Position numbers and translations under genes: made by a program. The notes under the pieces were generated by a model. It made no database searches, was not told the DNA's origin, and worked only from the letters and a program-made list of their open reading frames with translations. Positions 42,378 through 51,592 of a stretch of 64,000 bases of DNA are shown in pieces. Position 1 is the first letter of the stretch; each line of letters begins with the position of its first letter. Origin of the DNA: Bacteroides oleiciplenus YIT 12058 (lineage in GTDB: Bacteria; Bacteroidota; Bacteroidia; Bacteroidales; Bacteroidaceae); assembly GCF_000315485.1 (NCBI RefSeq), contig NZ_JH992942.1, forward strand, positions 412,028 through 476,027, read 5' to 3'.

Positions 42378-43625
42378 TTATTTGTTTCTTTTCTTTTTAA
42401 ACTCCTCAATAGCTGCGCTGACGTTCATTTTCTTTCCGTCCTTGAAAGCGATAATAAAAGCGTCTTTGAATTTCGGCGCTATTTCACGTTTAGTGCGTAC
42501 TACCTTATTATAATCGGTCGACGCACCATAGGTATATTTATAAAGTCCGCCTTCCTGATAATGTTCTACACCTTTCAACCCTTTCAGCCGTTTGTCATTG
42601 GTGGCAATCGGACGAGAAGAAGTAAGTATTTGTATTTTAAACACAGGACCGGTGCTATCGGTTTGCTTGCCAGAAGCTTTTCCTGCATTTTGTTTGGTTC
42701 CGGCATTGTTGGCAGCAGGCGTTGTCGGCTTTTGGACTGTTTCACGAGTTGTATTCGTTTTTTCTTCGATTGTATCCACCTCTTCTATCTTGCCAGCATC
42801 TGTTTCTTCCGGTAGCACCGTGCGGCTGCTTCCAGTCATCCGTATTTCATGCTCGCGCTTATAGGAAAGAAAGGCGCGAAAAATTCCGTTGGCGAGTGTG
42901 GTGCTTCCTGCCTCTGAGTTGAGATAACGTTCTTCTTCCGGATGGGATATAAAGCCGAGTTCTACCAGAATACTGGGCATGGCACTAGCTTTTAGTACCA
43001 GGAAGCCTGCCTGATGTACACCGCGGTCTGCACGTTTGCAAGTGTGGCGGAACTCTTTTTGTACAAGCGAAGCCAGATGCACACTTTGGGACATGTACTT
43101 ATCTTGCATAAACTCAAATATGATGTAAGACTCTGCCGAGTTGGGATTGAATCCTGCATATCGCGTTTTGTAGTCGCTCTCGTATAAAATAACGGAATTT
43201 TCTCGTTTGGCTACTTCCAGGTTTGCATCCGATTTAGCCAGACCGAGTGTCCATGTAGAGGCTCCTTTGGCAGTATTGTTCTTTGCTACGGAATTGGTAT
43301 GGATGGAAATGAATAAATCTGCTTTAGCATTGTTGGCAATATCCGCCCGTTTGCCAAGTGGGATAAATACATCCCGTTCACGGGTATATATCACTTTTAC
43401 GTCCGGACAATTCCTCTTTATTTGTCTTCCCAGTTTGAGCGCGACATTCAGGTTGATAGTCTTTTCTTTGGAGAACTTGCCTAAAGCACCAGGGTCATGA
43501 CCTCCGTGTCCGGCGTCAATAACGACAACGAAATCCTTTGCTTCGATGCTGTTGGTGCAGAAAGGGGAAATGAACAGCCCGAAGCAAATGCAGATATACA
43601 ATATGTGTCGTTTACAGAGTTTCAT
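42378..43625 (-). CDS. N-acetylmuramoyl-L-alanine amidase (Amidase_3) with C-terminal SPOR-like region
   Basis: 415-residue periplasmic cell-wall hydrolase: signal peptide ending near residue 29, catalytic Amidase_3 domain (about 31-245) with zinc-binding His in IDAGHGGHDPGALG, Glu in FSKEKTINLNVAL, His in DLFISIHTNSV, and the late Glu in SILVELGFISHPEEERYL. A Thr/Pro linker (about 255-315) precedes a SPOR-like C-terminus (FKIQILTSSRPIATNDKR, then YTYGASTDYNKV) that binds septal glycan. A -7 box TACATTTG (minus strand, 43640-43647) starts the amidase-mce unit. Role: daughter-cell separation, by inference. Confidence 0.9.
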   Translation of the reverse strand: MKLCKRHILYICICFGLFISPFCTNSIEAKDFVVVIDAGHGGHDPGALGKFSKEKTINLNVALKLGRQIKRNCPDVKVIYTRERDVFIPLGKRADIANNAKADLFISIHTNSVAKNNTAKGASTWTLGLAKSDANLEVAKRENSVILYESDYKTRYAGFNPNSAESYIIFEFMQDKYMSQSVHLASLVQKEFRHTCKRADRGVHQAGFLVLKASAMPSILVELGFISHPEEERYLNSEAGSTTLANGIFRAFLSYKREHEIRMTGSSRTVLPEETDAGKIEEVDTIEEKTNTTRETVQKPTTPAANNAGTKQNAGKASGKQTDSTGPVFKIQILTSSRPIATNDKRLKGLKGVEHYQEGGLYKYTYGASTDYNKVVRTKREIAPKFKDAFIIAFKDGKKMNVSAAIEEFKKKRNK

Positions 43626-43766
43626 ACCAAAAGTCGTTGCAAATGTAGTGGAAATTTATAGAAAACTGATGTTTTGCATGAAGTTTTGTTACTTTTCTCC
43701 TTGATTTGTGATAGATTTCTTTAAAACAGACTAACTTTGTATCCGCAAATTAAATAGAAAATAGGT

Positions 43767-44735
43767 ATGTTAGTTCGTTTTCTTAAGAACTGGACATTGC
43801 CGTTGGCGATGCTTACAGGTACTTTGGGATACTTCATCCTTGCGAATGTCCCTTTCTTGGCGCCTACCAAACCATATATCAATGATTTGATTGCGTATAT
43901 TACCCCTCTGCTGATCTTTGCTCAACTATTGCTCACTTTCTGTAAAGTAGAAAATCTGAATGAACTAAAACCCAAAGCGTGGCATGGTTGGTTGTTATTG
44001 TTTCAGACGGTCTCTTGTCTGGCAATTGCCGCATTGTTGGTATGTTGCCCTATGGATGAAATTTACAGGGAGGTGTTTGAGGGGGCAATGGTATGTGTGA
44101 TTTGCCCTACTGCTACGGCGGCGGCTGTCATCACAGGCAAGCTGGGAGGTAGTGCGTCTACTTTGACTACTTATACCTTATTATCTAATTTGCTGGCGGC
44201 GGTGGCAGTGCCATTGGTATTCCCATTGGTGGAACCTCATGCCGATATGACTTTCTTTGTAGCTTTCCTGAAAATTCTAAGTAAGGTTTTTCCGCTATTG
44301 CTTTTTCCTTTCTTTCTGGCATGGTTCCTAAGGGTGTGTATGCCGCGTGTACATCATTTCTTATTGGGATTCCACGATCTTGCTTTTTATTTGTGGGGGG
44401 GAGCGCTTGCTATCGTATCCGGGCAAACGGTCCGTTCGTTGGTGATTAGTGATGCACCGGTGTCTGTTGAAATACTGATAGCGCTTGCCGGACTGATAGC
44501 TTGTGGCCTGCAATTTTTCCTGGGTAAGAATATCGGCGGACGTTATAATGACCGTATAAGCGGTGGTCAGGCATTGGGACAGAAGAATACGGTTCTCGCC
44601 ATTTGGATGGCTTATACCTATCTGAATCCACTTTCTTCTGTAGGGCCAGGATCTTATGTGCTGTGGCAGAATCTGATTAACAGCTGGCAACTGTGGAAGA
44701 AAAGGAAAAAAGAAGAGCAGCTTCCTATTGAATGA
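43767..44735 (+). CDS. BASS-like membrane transporter (bile acid:sodium symporter superfamily)
   Basis: 322 residues with about nine to ten hydrophobic helices. VICPTATAAAVITGKLGG resembles the crossover region of the BASS fold, and GQALGQKNTVLAIWMAY near the C-terminus the second crossover. The tail is Lys/Glu rich (WKKRKKEEQ). It probably moves an organic anion with sodium or protons; the substrate cannot be inferred. A -7 box TAACTTTG at 43732-43739 serves it. Convergent with the GtrB-like gene; a large palindrome separates the two. Confidence 0.8.
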   Translation: MLVRFLKNWTLPLAMLTGTLGYFILANVPFLAPTKPYINDLIAYITPLLIFAQLLLTFCKVENLNELKPKAWHGWLLLFQTVSCLAIAALLVCCPMDEIYREVFEGAMVCVICPTATAAAVITGKLGGSASTLTTYTLLSNLLAAVAVPLVFPLVEPHADMTFFVAFLKILSKVFPLLLFPFFLAWFLRVCMPRVHHFLLGFHDLAFYLWGGALAIVSGQTVRSLVISDAPVSVEILIALAGLIACGLQFFLGKNIGGRYNDRISGGQALGQKNTVLAIWMAYTYLNPLSSVGPGSYVLWQNLINSWQLWKKRKKEEQLPIE

Positions 44736-44809
44736 TAGGAAGCAAGTAGGATTAAGATATAAAGGCTAACCCGTTGGCCTGGCTTTAGTCAGGAATATAT
44801 CAAATTGGT

Positions 44810-44891
44810 ATCTGGTCCGTACCTGCTCCGTAGCAAATTCGGTTAAAAGTACCTTTAACCGAATTTGCTACGGAGCAGGTACGGACCAGAT
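44810..44891. repeat. 82-bp perfect palindrome of TCCGTA type
   Basis: 38-nt arms without mismatch (ATCTGGTCCGTACCTGCTCC... and its complement) around AGTACC. TCCGTA occurs at 11-bp spacing inside each arm and one further ACGG word continues the phase past the right arm. It lies between convergent stop codons. Its core matches the cluster at 7714-7856. The rest of the 44736-44979 gap shows no gene. Confidence 0.85.
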
Positions 44892-44979
44892 ACGGGTCAG
44901 GTGTGAACAAAACCCGGTTTTGAGTCCTTTCAGGCACAGGGAAGAAAACATTAATTCCGCCAATGGGGAGACTATACTT

Positions 44980-45939
44980 TTAACGTAGCAATAATTCTTC
45001 TTCGTTGTAGCGCGGGCGATCTTTTACCTCAATATAGATTTTACCGATATATTCTCCTACAATTCCCAGAGATACTAATATAGCTCCACCCACCAGCCAG
45101 AGGGAAATCATCAAAGACGACCATCCCGGCACTGTGTTGTGGAGGAAGTAAGCGCGTAGCGTCCAGATAGTGACGCACACAGCTACAAGGATGAAGATAC
45201 AACCTAACCAGAAAATCATACGCACAGGCTTGACTGAAAAAGATGTAATGCCGTCGATGGCAAAGTTCAGCATCTTCTTGAAAGGGTATTTTGATTCGCC
45301 CGCAAAGCGCTTATCACGGTTGTAGTAGACACAAGCAGTTTGGTAGCCGATGAGAGGTACCAGTCCGCGCAGGTAAAGGTTGCGTTCACGAAAGCGGCAG
45401 AGTTGGCGGACGGCGCGGCTGCTCATCAAGCGGTAGTCTGCGTGATTATAGACGGATTTTGCCCCCATTAGTTTCATCAGACGGTAAAAGACGAGAGCGG
45501 TGGTGCGTTTGAAGAAGGTATCAGTCTTGCGTTCCCGCCGCACGCCATATACAATATCGCAGCCCTCTCTGTAGCGTTCCAGCATTTCGGGGATGACGTT
45601 GATGTCGTCTTGTAAGTCGGCATCTATGGAAATAGCGGCATCACATCGTTCTTTAACAGCGTTTAGTCCGGCCATGAGTGCATTTTGGTGCCCTACATTT
45701 CCTGCCAGATTCAGACCGCAGGCATACGGAGTATTTTGGTGAAGGTCTTTGATGATGTCCCAGGTGCGGTCGGTACTACCGTCGTTTACATACAGTATGT
45801 AGCTTTTAGGAGATATGTGCCCTTCGGTTATCAGGCGGTTAAGCAATTGGGATAAGCGTTTGTGTGCTTCGTGTAAGACGGCTTCTTCCTTATAGCAAGG
45901 CACTACGATGGCAAGTACTGGGGATTTTTCCATAATCAA
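44980..45939 (-). CDS. GtrB/DPM-like polyprenyl-phosphate glycosyltransferase
   Basis: 319 residues: N-terminal GT2 domain (VVPCYKEEAVLHEAHKRL, VNDGSTDRTWD, SIDADLQDDINVIPEMLERY, YGVRRERKTDTFFKR) that would load a sugar onto undecaprenyl phosphate at the cytosolic face, followed by two C-terminal membrane helices (about 238-260 and 270-293). Followed 50 bp upstream by a GtrA-like flippase gene on the same strand, the usual pair for making and flipping a lipid-linked sugar that an ArnT-like enzyme then uses. Confidence 0.9.
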   Translation of the reverse strand: MIMEKSPVLAIVVPCYKEEAVLHEAHKRLSQLLNRLITEGHISPKSYILYVNDGSTDRTWDIIKDLHQNTPYACGLNLAGNVGHQNALMAGLNAVKERCDAAISIDADLQDDINVIPEMLERYREGCDIVYGVRRERKTDTFFKRTTALVFYRLMKLMGAKSVYNHADYRLMSSRAVRQLCRFRERNLYLRGLVPLIGYQTACVYYNRDKRFAGESKYPFKKMLNFAIDGITSFSVKPVRMIFWLGCIFILVAVCVTIWTLRAYFLHNTVPGWSSLMISLWLVGGAILVSLGIVGEYIGKIYIEVKDRPRYNEEELLLR

Positions 45940-45989
45940 TTATTCTTTTTGCAATATTCGTAAGAAATCGGGAGAAAAACAAATGATTG

Positions 45990-46364
45990 TTATCTCTTTT
46001 TGAAAATAAACCGGACTAACAGGAAATTGACCGGAATGGCAATACAGAATACCGGAATGGGGGCCATGGTTTTGGGAAGCCCTATCCAGAGGAAGAGATT
46101 GAATAGCCCCATGTGCAGTAAATAGTTAACTAAGTGCGCACCACCAAATCCAAAAGCCTTTCTCCATGAGGGTTTGCGGTTAAAGGTGAAGTAGGCGGTC
46201 AGGTAAAAATTGGCGATGAAGCTGATCACATATCCTATAGTGTAGGCTATATTGGCATTAATGAACCATTGAAACAAAAAATACAATCCATAATGTAATG
46301 CAGTGGCAAAAATGCCTACCAATGCAAAACGTATAAATTCCGGCAGTTGCTTCAGTTTTTTCAT
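45990..46364 (-). CDS. GtrA-family membrane protein (lipid-linked sugar flippase)
   Basis: 124 residues from the ATG at 46362-46364 (MKKLKQLPEFIRFALVG). A longer frame from 46439 would include an upstream promoter region and is not used. Four membrane helices and the family opening FIRFALVGIFATALHYGLYF, then NFYLTAYFTFNRKPSW. GtrA proteins flip or help flip polyprenyl-phosphate sugars. Divergent from the ArnT-like gene; 87 bp between their start codons. Confidence 0.88.
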   Translation of the reverse strand: MKKLKQLPEFIRFALVGIFATALHYGLYFLFQWFINANIAYTIGYVISFIANFYLTAYFTFNRKPSWRKAFGFGGAHLVNYLLHMGLFNLFLWIGLPKTMAPIPVFCIAIPVNFLLVRFIFKKR

Positions 46365-46451
46365 CTTTTTGATTTGAGGCGGTAAAGTTAGGCATTGTTG
46401 GAGAATAATCGTACTTTTGCGGGCAGAAATCATAAACAACGAGAGAATATT

Positions 46452-48167
46452 ATGTCAGAAAAGAAAAAAGCATTTTGGTTCATAGCAATGCTGAGTGCGC
46501 TTGTAATACTTCCTTTCTTGGGAGAAACTATTTTTTATTCTAAAGGAGAACCTCGTGAGGCCATTGTGGCTTTCTCTATGTTGGAGAGTGGTAATTGGAT
46601 ACTTCCGGTGAATTATGGAACCGATATCGCTTTTAAGCCTCCTTTCTTTTACTGGGCGATTGCAGCTGTATCTTCCCTTTTAGGTGGAGTTACAGAATAT
46701 TCATCTCGCTTACCGTCTGCTCTTGCTTTTTTAGCCATGCAGTTGGTGTTCTTTTCTTTTATAGCTAAACGTAAAGGTATAAAGACAGCTTTTCTTGCTT
46801 CTATCCTTCTTTTATCCTCTTTTGAAGTGCACCGGGCGGCGGTAGCCTGCCGTGTCGATATGGTACAGGTGTCGTTCATTGTTATTTCATTGTGCTTGTT
46901 GTTTCGTTGGGATGAGAAAGGATGCCGGGGCATTCCCTGGTTGGCTGTGCTATTGATGGGCTGTGCTACGTTGACTAAAGGACCGGTAGGCTCTATTTTC
47001 CCTTGTGCTTGTATAGGTCTTTACCAGTTACTGCGTGGACGTTCTTTCTGGAAGGCATTTTTTCTGTTGCTCCCTGTAGGAATACTTTCTTTGATTCCTT
47101 ATGCTGCATGGATTGGTGCGGCCTACGCACAGGGCGGACAATCCTTCATTGATTTGATGTTGGAGGAGAACACAGGTCGTTTCATGGGTAAAATGTCTTA
47201 TGAATCACATGAAAATCCGCTATGGTATAATTTCCTGACCATTATTTGGGGATGGATACCTTGGACTCTTGTGTTGCTTATTTCTCTCTTTGGGCTGAAA
47301 TGGAAGAATATCAGAGTACTACCTGCTGGCACATCTTTCGGTGAACGCATCAGAAAGGCTTGGGATCAGTTTCGTTCACAGTCTCCCTTGCAACTGTTTA
47401 CATGGGTAGTGATTCTCTTTATTTTTATCTTCTATTGTATTCCCAAGAGTAAACGTAGTGTTTATCTGCTTCCTATCTATCCCTTCATGGCAGTGCTGAT
47501 GGCTGAGTATTTGCTGGCTTTGGTACAGCGTGGGGCAAAGGTCTTTAAGATTTCTGCTATTATTTTTGCTTCTCTGTGCCTGATACTGACAGCTACTTTC
47601 ATCGTTGTACGTTTAGGATTGGTACCGGATAGTCTTTTTGGAACCGGTCGCCATGCAGCCGAGAATGTTGCTTTTATGCATGCTTTGAAAGAAGTTTCTC
47701 TTTCTATTCCCAAATGGTGTCTGGTGGTGCTTCCATTGATTGCAGCTGTCTGTACATGGAGAGGGGTAGTAAAGCAGGCCGGTGCATACTCCTTATTATA
47801 TAGTATTGCCGGATGTATGCTTTGCCTTTTTGTCTCATTGGATGCGGTATATCAACCTACGGTATTGGCTGTCAAATCTGATAAGCATCTGGTTAATCAA
47901 ATCAGGGAATATGTGCCTCAGGGAACGGTTTATTCATATGATGGTATGAGTTTCTATGGTGTCAACTTCTATATGAACGATCGGATGCGACATTTTGAAG
48001 AGGAATTGCCATCCGGTGAAGGATATGTCATATCATCGGAGAAAGAAAATAAGCAGTTACTGGAGAAATTTGGTGATGCATACGAGTTCGAAGAAATTTT
48101 CCTTACGCAGAAGCGTAGCTGCGATTTGCGTGCTAAAGTTTATATGTATAAGTTTAAAAAGAAATAA
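46452..48167 (+). CDS. ArnT-like GT39/GT83 membrane glycosyltransferase
   Basis: 571 residues from the ATG at 46452 (MSEKKKAFWF); an in-frame start at 46395 lies upstream of the -7 box TACTTTTG (46412-46419) and is rejected. About eleven membrane helices and the first periplasmic loop with the catalytic acidic Glu of the family (YSKGEPREAIVAFSML). It transfers a sugar from polyprenyl phosphate to an envelope acceptor such as lipid A or a protein. The C-terminal 100 residues form a periplasmic domain. GtrB/GtrA-like partners are adjacent. The HD gene follows immediately. Confidence 0.9.
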   Translation: MSEKKKAFWFIAMLSALVILPFLGETIFYSKGEPREAIVAFSMLESGNWILPVNYGTDIAFKPPFFYWAIAAVSSLLGGVTEYSSRLPSALAFLAMQLVFFSFIAKRKGIKTAFLASILLLSSFEVHRAAVACRVDMVQVSFIVISLCLLFRWDEKGCRGIPWLAVLLMGCATLTKGPVGSIFPCACIGLYQLLRGRSFWKAFFLLLPVGILSLIPYAAWIGAAYAQGGQSFIDLMLEENTGRFMGKMSYESHENPLWYNFLTIIWGWIPWTLVLLISLFGLKWKNIRVLPAGTSFGERIRKAWDQFRSQSPLQLFTWVVILFIFIFYCIPKSKRSVYLLPIYPFMAVLMAEYLLALVQRGAKVFKISAIIFASLCLILTATFIVVRLGLVPDSLFGTGRHAAENVAFMHALKEVSLSIPKWCLVVLPLIAAVCTWRGVVKQAGAYSLLYSIAGCMLCLFVSLDAVYQPTVLAVKSDKHLVNQIREYVPQGTVYSYDGMSFYGVNFYMNDRMRHFEEELPSGEGYVISSEKENKQLLEKFGDAYEFEEIFLTQKRSCDLRAKVYMYKFKKK

Positions 48168-48704
48168 ATGTCACCTATCACAATCATTGATAAATATTAT
48201 CCGGAAGATAATGAACGGAAACATATCTTATCGGTGCATAGCCGTTTGGTAGCTGAGAAAGCGTTGTGGATTGCCGATCATCATCCGGAACTTCAGTTAG
48301 ATAAAGACTTTTTGTATGAAGCCGGCATGTTGCATGATATTGGTATCTTTCTGACTAATGCCCCGGGTATCTTCTGCTTTGGTGATCAGCCTTACATCTG
48401 TCACGGCTATCTTGGAGCCGACTTGATGCGTCAGGAGGGGTATCCACGCCATGCGTTGGTATGTGAAAGGCATACGGGCGCAGGGCTTTCGTTGGATGAT
48501 ATCATTACGCAAAACCTGCCTGTACCCCATCGGGATATGCTTCCGGTTAGTCTGGAAGAGCAAGTTATTTGTTTTGCAGATAAGTTCTATTCTAAAACCC
48601 ATTTGGAACGGGAAAAAACTGTAGAAAAGGCACGGAAAAGTCTTTCTTATTTCGGCAATGCAGGCTTGGAACGTTTTGATTGTTGGTGCGAACAGTTCTT
48701 GTAG
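48168..48704 (+). CDS. HD-domain metal-dependent hydrolase
   Basis: 178 residues. HD motif in LHDIGIFLTNAPG with the preceding His in HSRLVAEKALWIADHH, and later CERHTGAGLSLDDI and FADKFYSKTHLERE. YqeK/HDc-like enzymes hydrolyse nucleotides or phosphoesters; the substrate is unknown. It starts one base after the ArnT-like stop, so translation is coupled. Confidence 0.85.
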   Translation: MSPITIIDKYYPEDNERKHILSVHSRLVAEKALWIADHHPELQLDKDFLYEAGMLHDIGIFLTNAPGIFCFGDQPYICHGYLGADLMRQEGYPRHALVCERHTGAGLSLDDIITQNLPVPHRDMLPVSLEEQVICFADKFYSKTHLEREKTVEKARKSLSYFGNAGLERFDCWCEQFL

Positions 48705-48780
48705 CATTCTAAATTTCTTTAAAAAGGGAGATTATCCGTATAATTTACGTACTTTTGCCCCTTCAAGCGGAAACTATTAG

Positions 48781-51552
48781 TTGATTACGCCATTGAAAGC
48801 AAATACATTCATATCATTCATACTACTACTTGTCTTACTCCTGCTCTCCGGCGAGGCTTTTTCGCAACGTCGGCGTGGGAGGACTGTTCCCCCTGGAACT
48901 GAGCGGGCAGATACCTTTAATATTGAAGGTGTGCAAAGAGGGGATACCTTACAAAACGACACGGTACAGTTGCAACCTGCTAAAAAGAAGCAGCCGTTGG
49001 ATGCCCCGGTGATTTATGAAGCCACTGACTCTATTGTGTTCACCCAAGGTGGTGTAGCCAACTTATATGGAGATGGAAAGGTGAATTATCAGAAAATAGA
49101 GTTGGCAGCTGCCGTGATTACCATGAATATGGATAGTAGTACGGTTTATGCCTACGGTGTGGAAGATACTCTGGGGAAAGTAACAGGAAAGCCGGTTTTC
49201 AAAGATGGTGATACACCTTATGAAACCAATACTATTCGATATAATTTTAAGAGTAAGAAGGGACTTATTAGTAATGTAGTCAGCCAGCAGGGTGAGGGAT
49301 ATGTTACGGGTAATAATGCCAAGAAAGGTATGAATGATGAGTTGTATATGAAAAGCGGCCGTTATACCACTTGCGATAACCATGATCATCCTCACTTCTA
49401 CATGCAGATGACTTATGCCAAGGTGCGGCCCAAAAAGAATGTGGTGACGGGGCCGGCATATTTGGTTATAGAAGATGTACCGTTACCTCTTGCCGTTCCG
49501 TTTTTCTTCTTTCCTTTCTCCAGTAGTTATTCGTCAGGTTTCATTATGCCAAGTTATATGGACGACTCTGCCCGTGGCTTCGGTCTGACGGATGGTGGTT
49601 ACTATTTCGCTATCAGTGATAAAATGGACTTGAAACTGCGGGGAGACATTTTTACGAAAGGTTCTTGGGCGTTGAATGCGGAAACGAACTATAATGTCCG
49701 ATATAAGTTTTCCGGTCTGTTTCAGGCCAGTTACCAGATTACTAAAACAGGTGATAAAGGTTTGGAAGACTATGCTGTAGCAAAAGATTTTAAGGTTGTA
49801 TGGTCACACCGTCAGGATCCGAAAGCTAATCCTAATACATCATTTTCGGCCAGTGTGAACTTTTCATCCAGTAGTTATGAGCGTACCAATATCGGTAACA
49901 TGTACAACTCGCAGGCAATGACTCAAAATACAAAAACGTCCAGTGTCAGCTATTCCCGTAACTTCCCCGACCAGAAACTTTCTATCGCAGCCACGGGTAA
50001 CATTGCGCAGAACATGAAAGACTCTTCTATTGCCGTGACTTTGCCGGATTTGACTATTACGCTGAGTACCATTTTCCCTTTCAAACGTAAACAAGCGGCA
50101 GGTGATGAAAAGTGGTATGAGAAAATCTCAGTACGCTATAGCGGACGTCTCTCTAACAGTATTACAACGAAAGATAATCTCTTGTTTAAATCTAATCTGA
50201 TAAAGGATTGGAAGAATGGAATGAAACATGAGATACCTATCAGTGCCACGTTTACTTTGTTCAAGTACTTCAATTTGACGCCATCAGTCAATTACACAGA
50301 ACGTTGGTATACCCGTAAGGTAATGAAAGATTGGGATCCGAACGCAGGAACAAGTGGTACGGGTGCGGAGGTTAATACTGATACCATTTACGGTTTTCAC
50401 CGGGTGTATGATTACAGTGCCAGTTTAGGCCTTAATACCAAGATTTACGGTATGTACAAACCGTTGTTCATGAAGAAGAAAGAGATACAGATACGTCACG
50501 TCATAACTCCTTCTGTCAGTATCAGCGCATCACCCGACTTTGGATCTTCCGGTTTTGGTTATTATGACACTTATCTCAAACCCAATGCTGATGGAACACA
50601 GGATACGGTTACATATTCTCCGTATGCCGGGCAGATGTTCGGTGTTCCGGGGCAGGGCCGATCAGGAAATATATCATTCCAGATTTCCAATAACCTGGAA
50701 ATGAAATATAAGGATAAGAATGACTCCATTCGCAAGGTCAGTCTGATAGATGAATTAGGTGCAAGTATCTCTTATAATACGGCTGCCCAGGTACGCCCTT
50801 GGAGTAACCTGACCGTCAATCTGCGTTTGAAGTTGAGTAAGAGTTATACTTTCAGTATGAGTTCTGTCTTCGCTACTTATGCTTATGACTTTGATAAAAA
50901 CGGTAATGTGATTACCAGTAACCGGACAGAGTGGTCGTATGGGCGTTTTGGACGTTTCCAGGGATATGGCAACTCTTTCAGCTATACGCTCAACAATGAT
51001 ACCTGGAAGAAATGGAAAGCGTTCTTTACCGGAGAAAAGAAGGATGGGGAGGATGCAAAAAACAGTCAGAGTGATGCGGATAGTGAAGATGACGAAACGG
51101 ACGATACCGGAACAGACTCTGCTCCTACTAAGCGAAAGAAAGAAAAAGCTGCTGTAGATGATGATGGTTATCAGGTGTTCAAAATGCCTTGGTCCATAAA
51201 CCTGAGTACGGGTTTTAATATAACCGAAGATACGTCGAAGCCAATCAACCGAAATAGCATGCGCTATCCGTATAAGTTTAGCCTGAATGCCCTCAATATT
51301 AATGGTAATGTTAAGATTTCCAATAAGTGGGCCGTCAGCTTTAATTCCGGTTATGACTTTAATGCTAAAAAGATTGTGCAGACTTCTTTCAACATCACGC
51401 GTGACTTGCACTGTTTCAGTATGTCTGCCAGTCTTTCTCCTTTCGGCACATGGAAATATTACAGCTTCGTTATTCGTGCCAACGCCAGTATTCTGCAGGA
51501 CTTGAAATATGATAAGAAGAGTCAGACACAGACTAATATTAAATGGTACTAA
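48781..51552 (+). CDS. LptD-like outer-membrane LPS-assembly protein
   Basis: 923 residues starting, as far as visible, at TTG 48781; an in-frame stop just upstream and a -7 box TACTTTTG (48750-48757) with a 24-nt leader support this start. The signal peptide ends near AFSQ (residue 29), followed by an RRRGR stretch. A jellyroll OstA-type domain follows (about 75-270; IVFTQGGVANLYGDGKVNYQ, then YVTGNNAKK), then a large barrel ending TNIKWY. It would take LPS from the periplasmic LptA bridge to the cell surface. The Asp/Glu/Lys-rich insert near 760-790 is unusual and probably extracellular. Closest recognisable family is LptD. Confidence 0.8.
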   Translation: MITPLKANTFISFILLLVLLLLSGEAFSQRRRGRTVPPGTERADTFNIEGVQRGDTLQNDTVQLQPAKKKQPLDAPVIYEATDSIVFTQGGVANLYGDGKVNYQKIELAAAVITMNMDSSTVYAYGVEDTLGKVTGKPVFKDGDTPYETNTIRYNFKSKKGLISNVVSQQGEGYVTGNNAKKGMNDELYMKSGRYTTCDNHDHPHFYMQMTYAKVRPKKNVVTGPAYLVIEDVPLPLAVPFFFFPFSSSYSSGFIMPSYMDDSARGFGLTDGGYYFAISDKMDLKLRGDIFTKGSWALNAETNYNVRYKFSGLFQASYQITKTGDKGLEDYAVAKDFKVVWSHRQDPKANPNTSFSASVNFSSSSYERTNIGNMYNSQAMTQNTKTSSVSYSRNFPDQKLSIAATGNIAQNMKDSSIAVTLPDLTITLSTIFPFKRKQAAGDEKWYEKISVRYSGRLSNSITTKDNLLFKSNLIKDWKNGMKHEIPISATFTLFKYFNLTPSVNYTERWYTRKVMKDWDPNAGTSGTGAEVNTDTIYGFHRVYDYSASLGLNTKIYGMYKPLFMKKKEIQIRHVITPSVSISASPDFGSSGFGYYDTYLKPNADGTQDTVTYSPYAGQMFGVPGQGRSGNISFQISNNLEMKYKDKNDSIRKVSLIDELGASISYNTAAQVRPWSNLTVNLRLKLSKSYTFSMSSVFATYAYDFDKNGNVITSNRTEWSYGRFGRFQGYGNSFSYTLNNDTWKKWKAFFTGEKKDGEDAKNSQSDADSEDDETDDTGTDSAPTKRKKEKAAVDDDGYQVFKMPWSINLSTGFNITEDTSKPINRNSMRYPYKFSLNALNINGNVKISNKWAVSFNSGYDFNAKKIVQTSFNITRDLHCFSMSASLSPFGTWKYYSFVIRANASILQDLKYDKKSQTQTNIKWY

Positions 51553-51592
51553 AAAAAGAGGGAATTATAAATTTATAATTCCCTCTTTTTTT
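51551..51592. terminator. perfect 42-bp palindromic bidirectional terminator
   Basis: 21-bp arms (AAAAAAAGAGGGAATTATAA and one further A, plus the complement) with no loop bases. It overlaps the stop of the LptD-like gene (51550-51552) and reaches the ung stop (51591-51593, complement). Confidence 0.9.
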
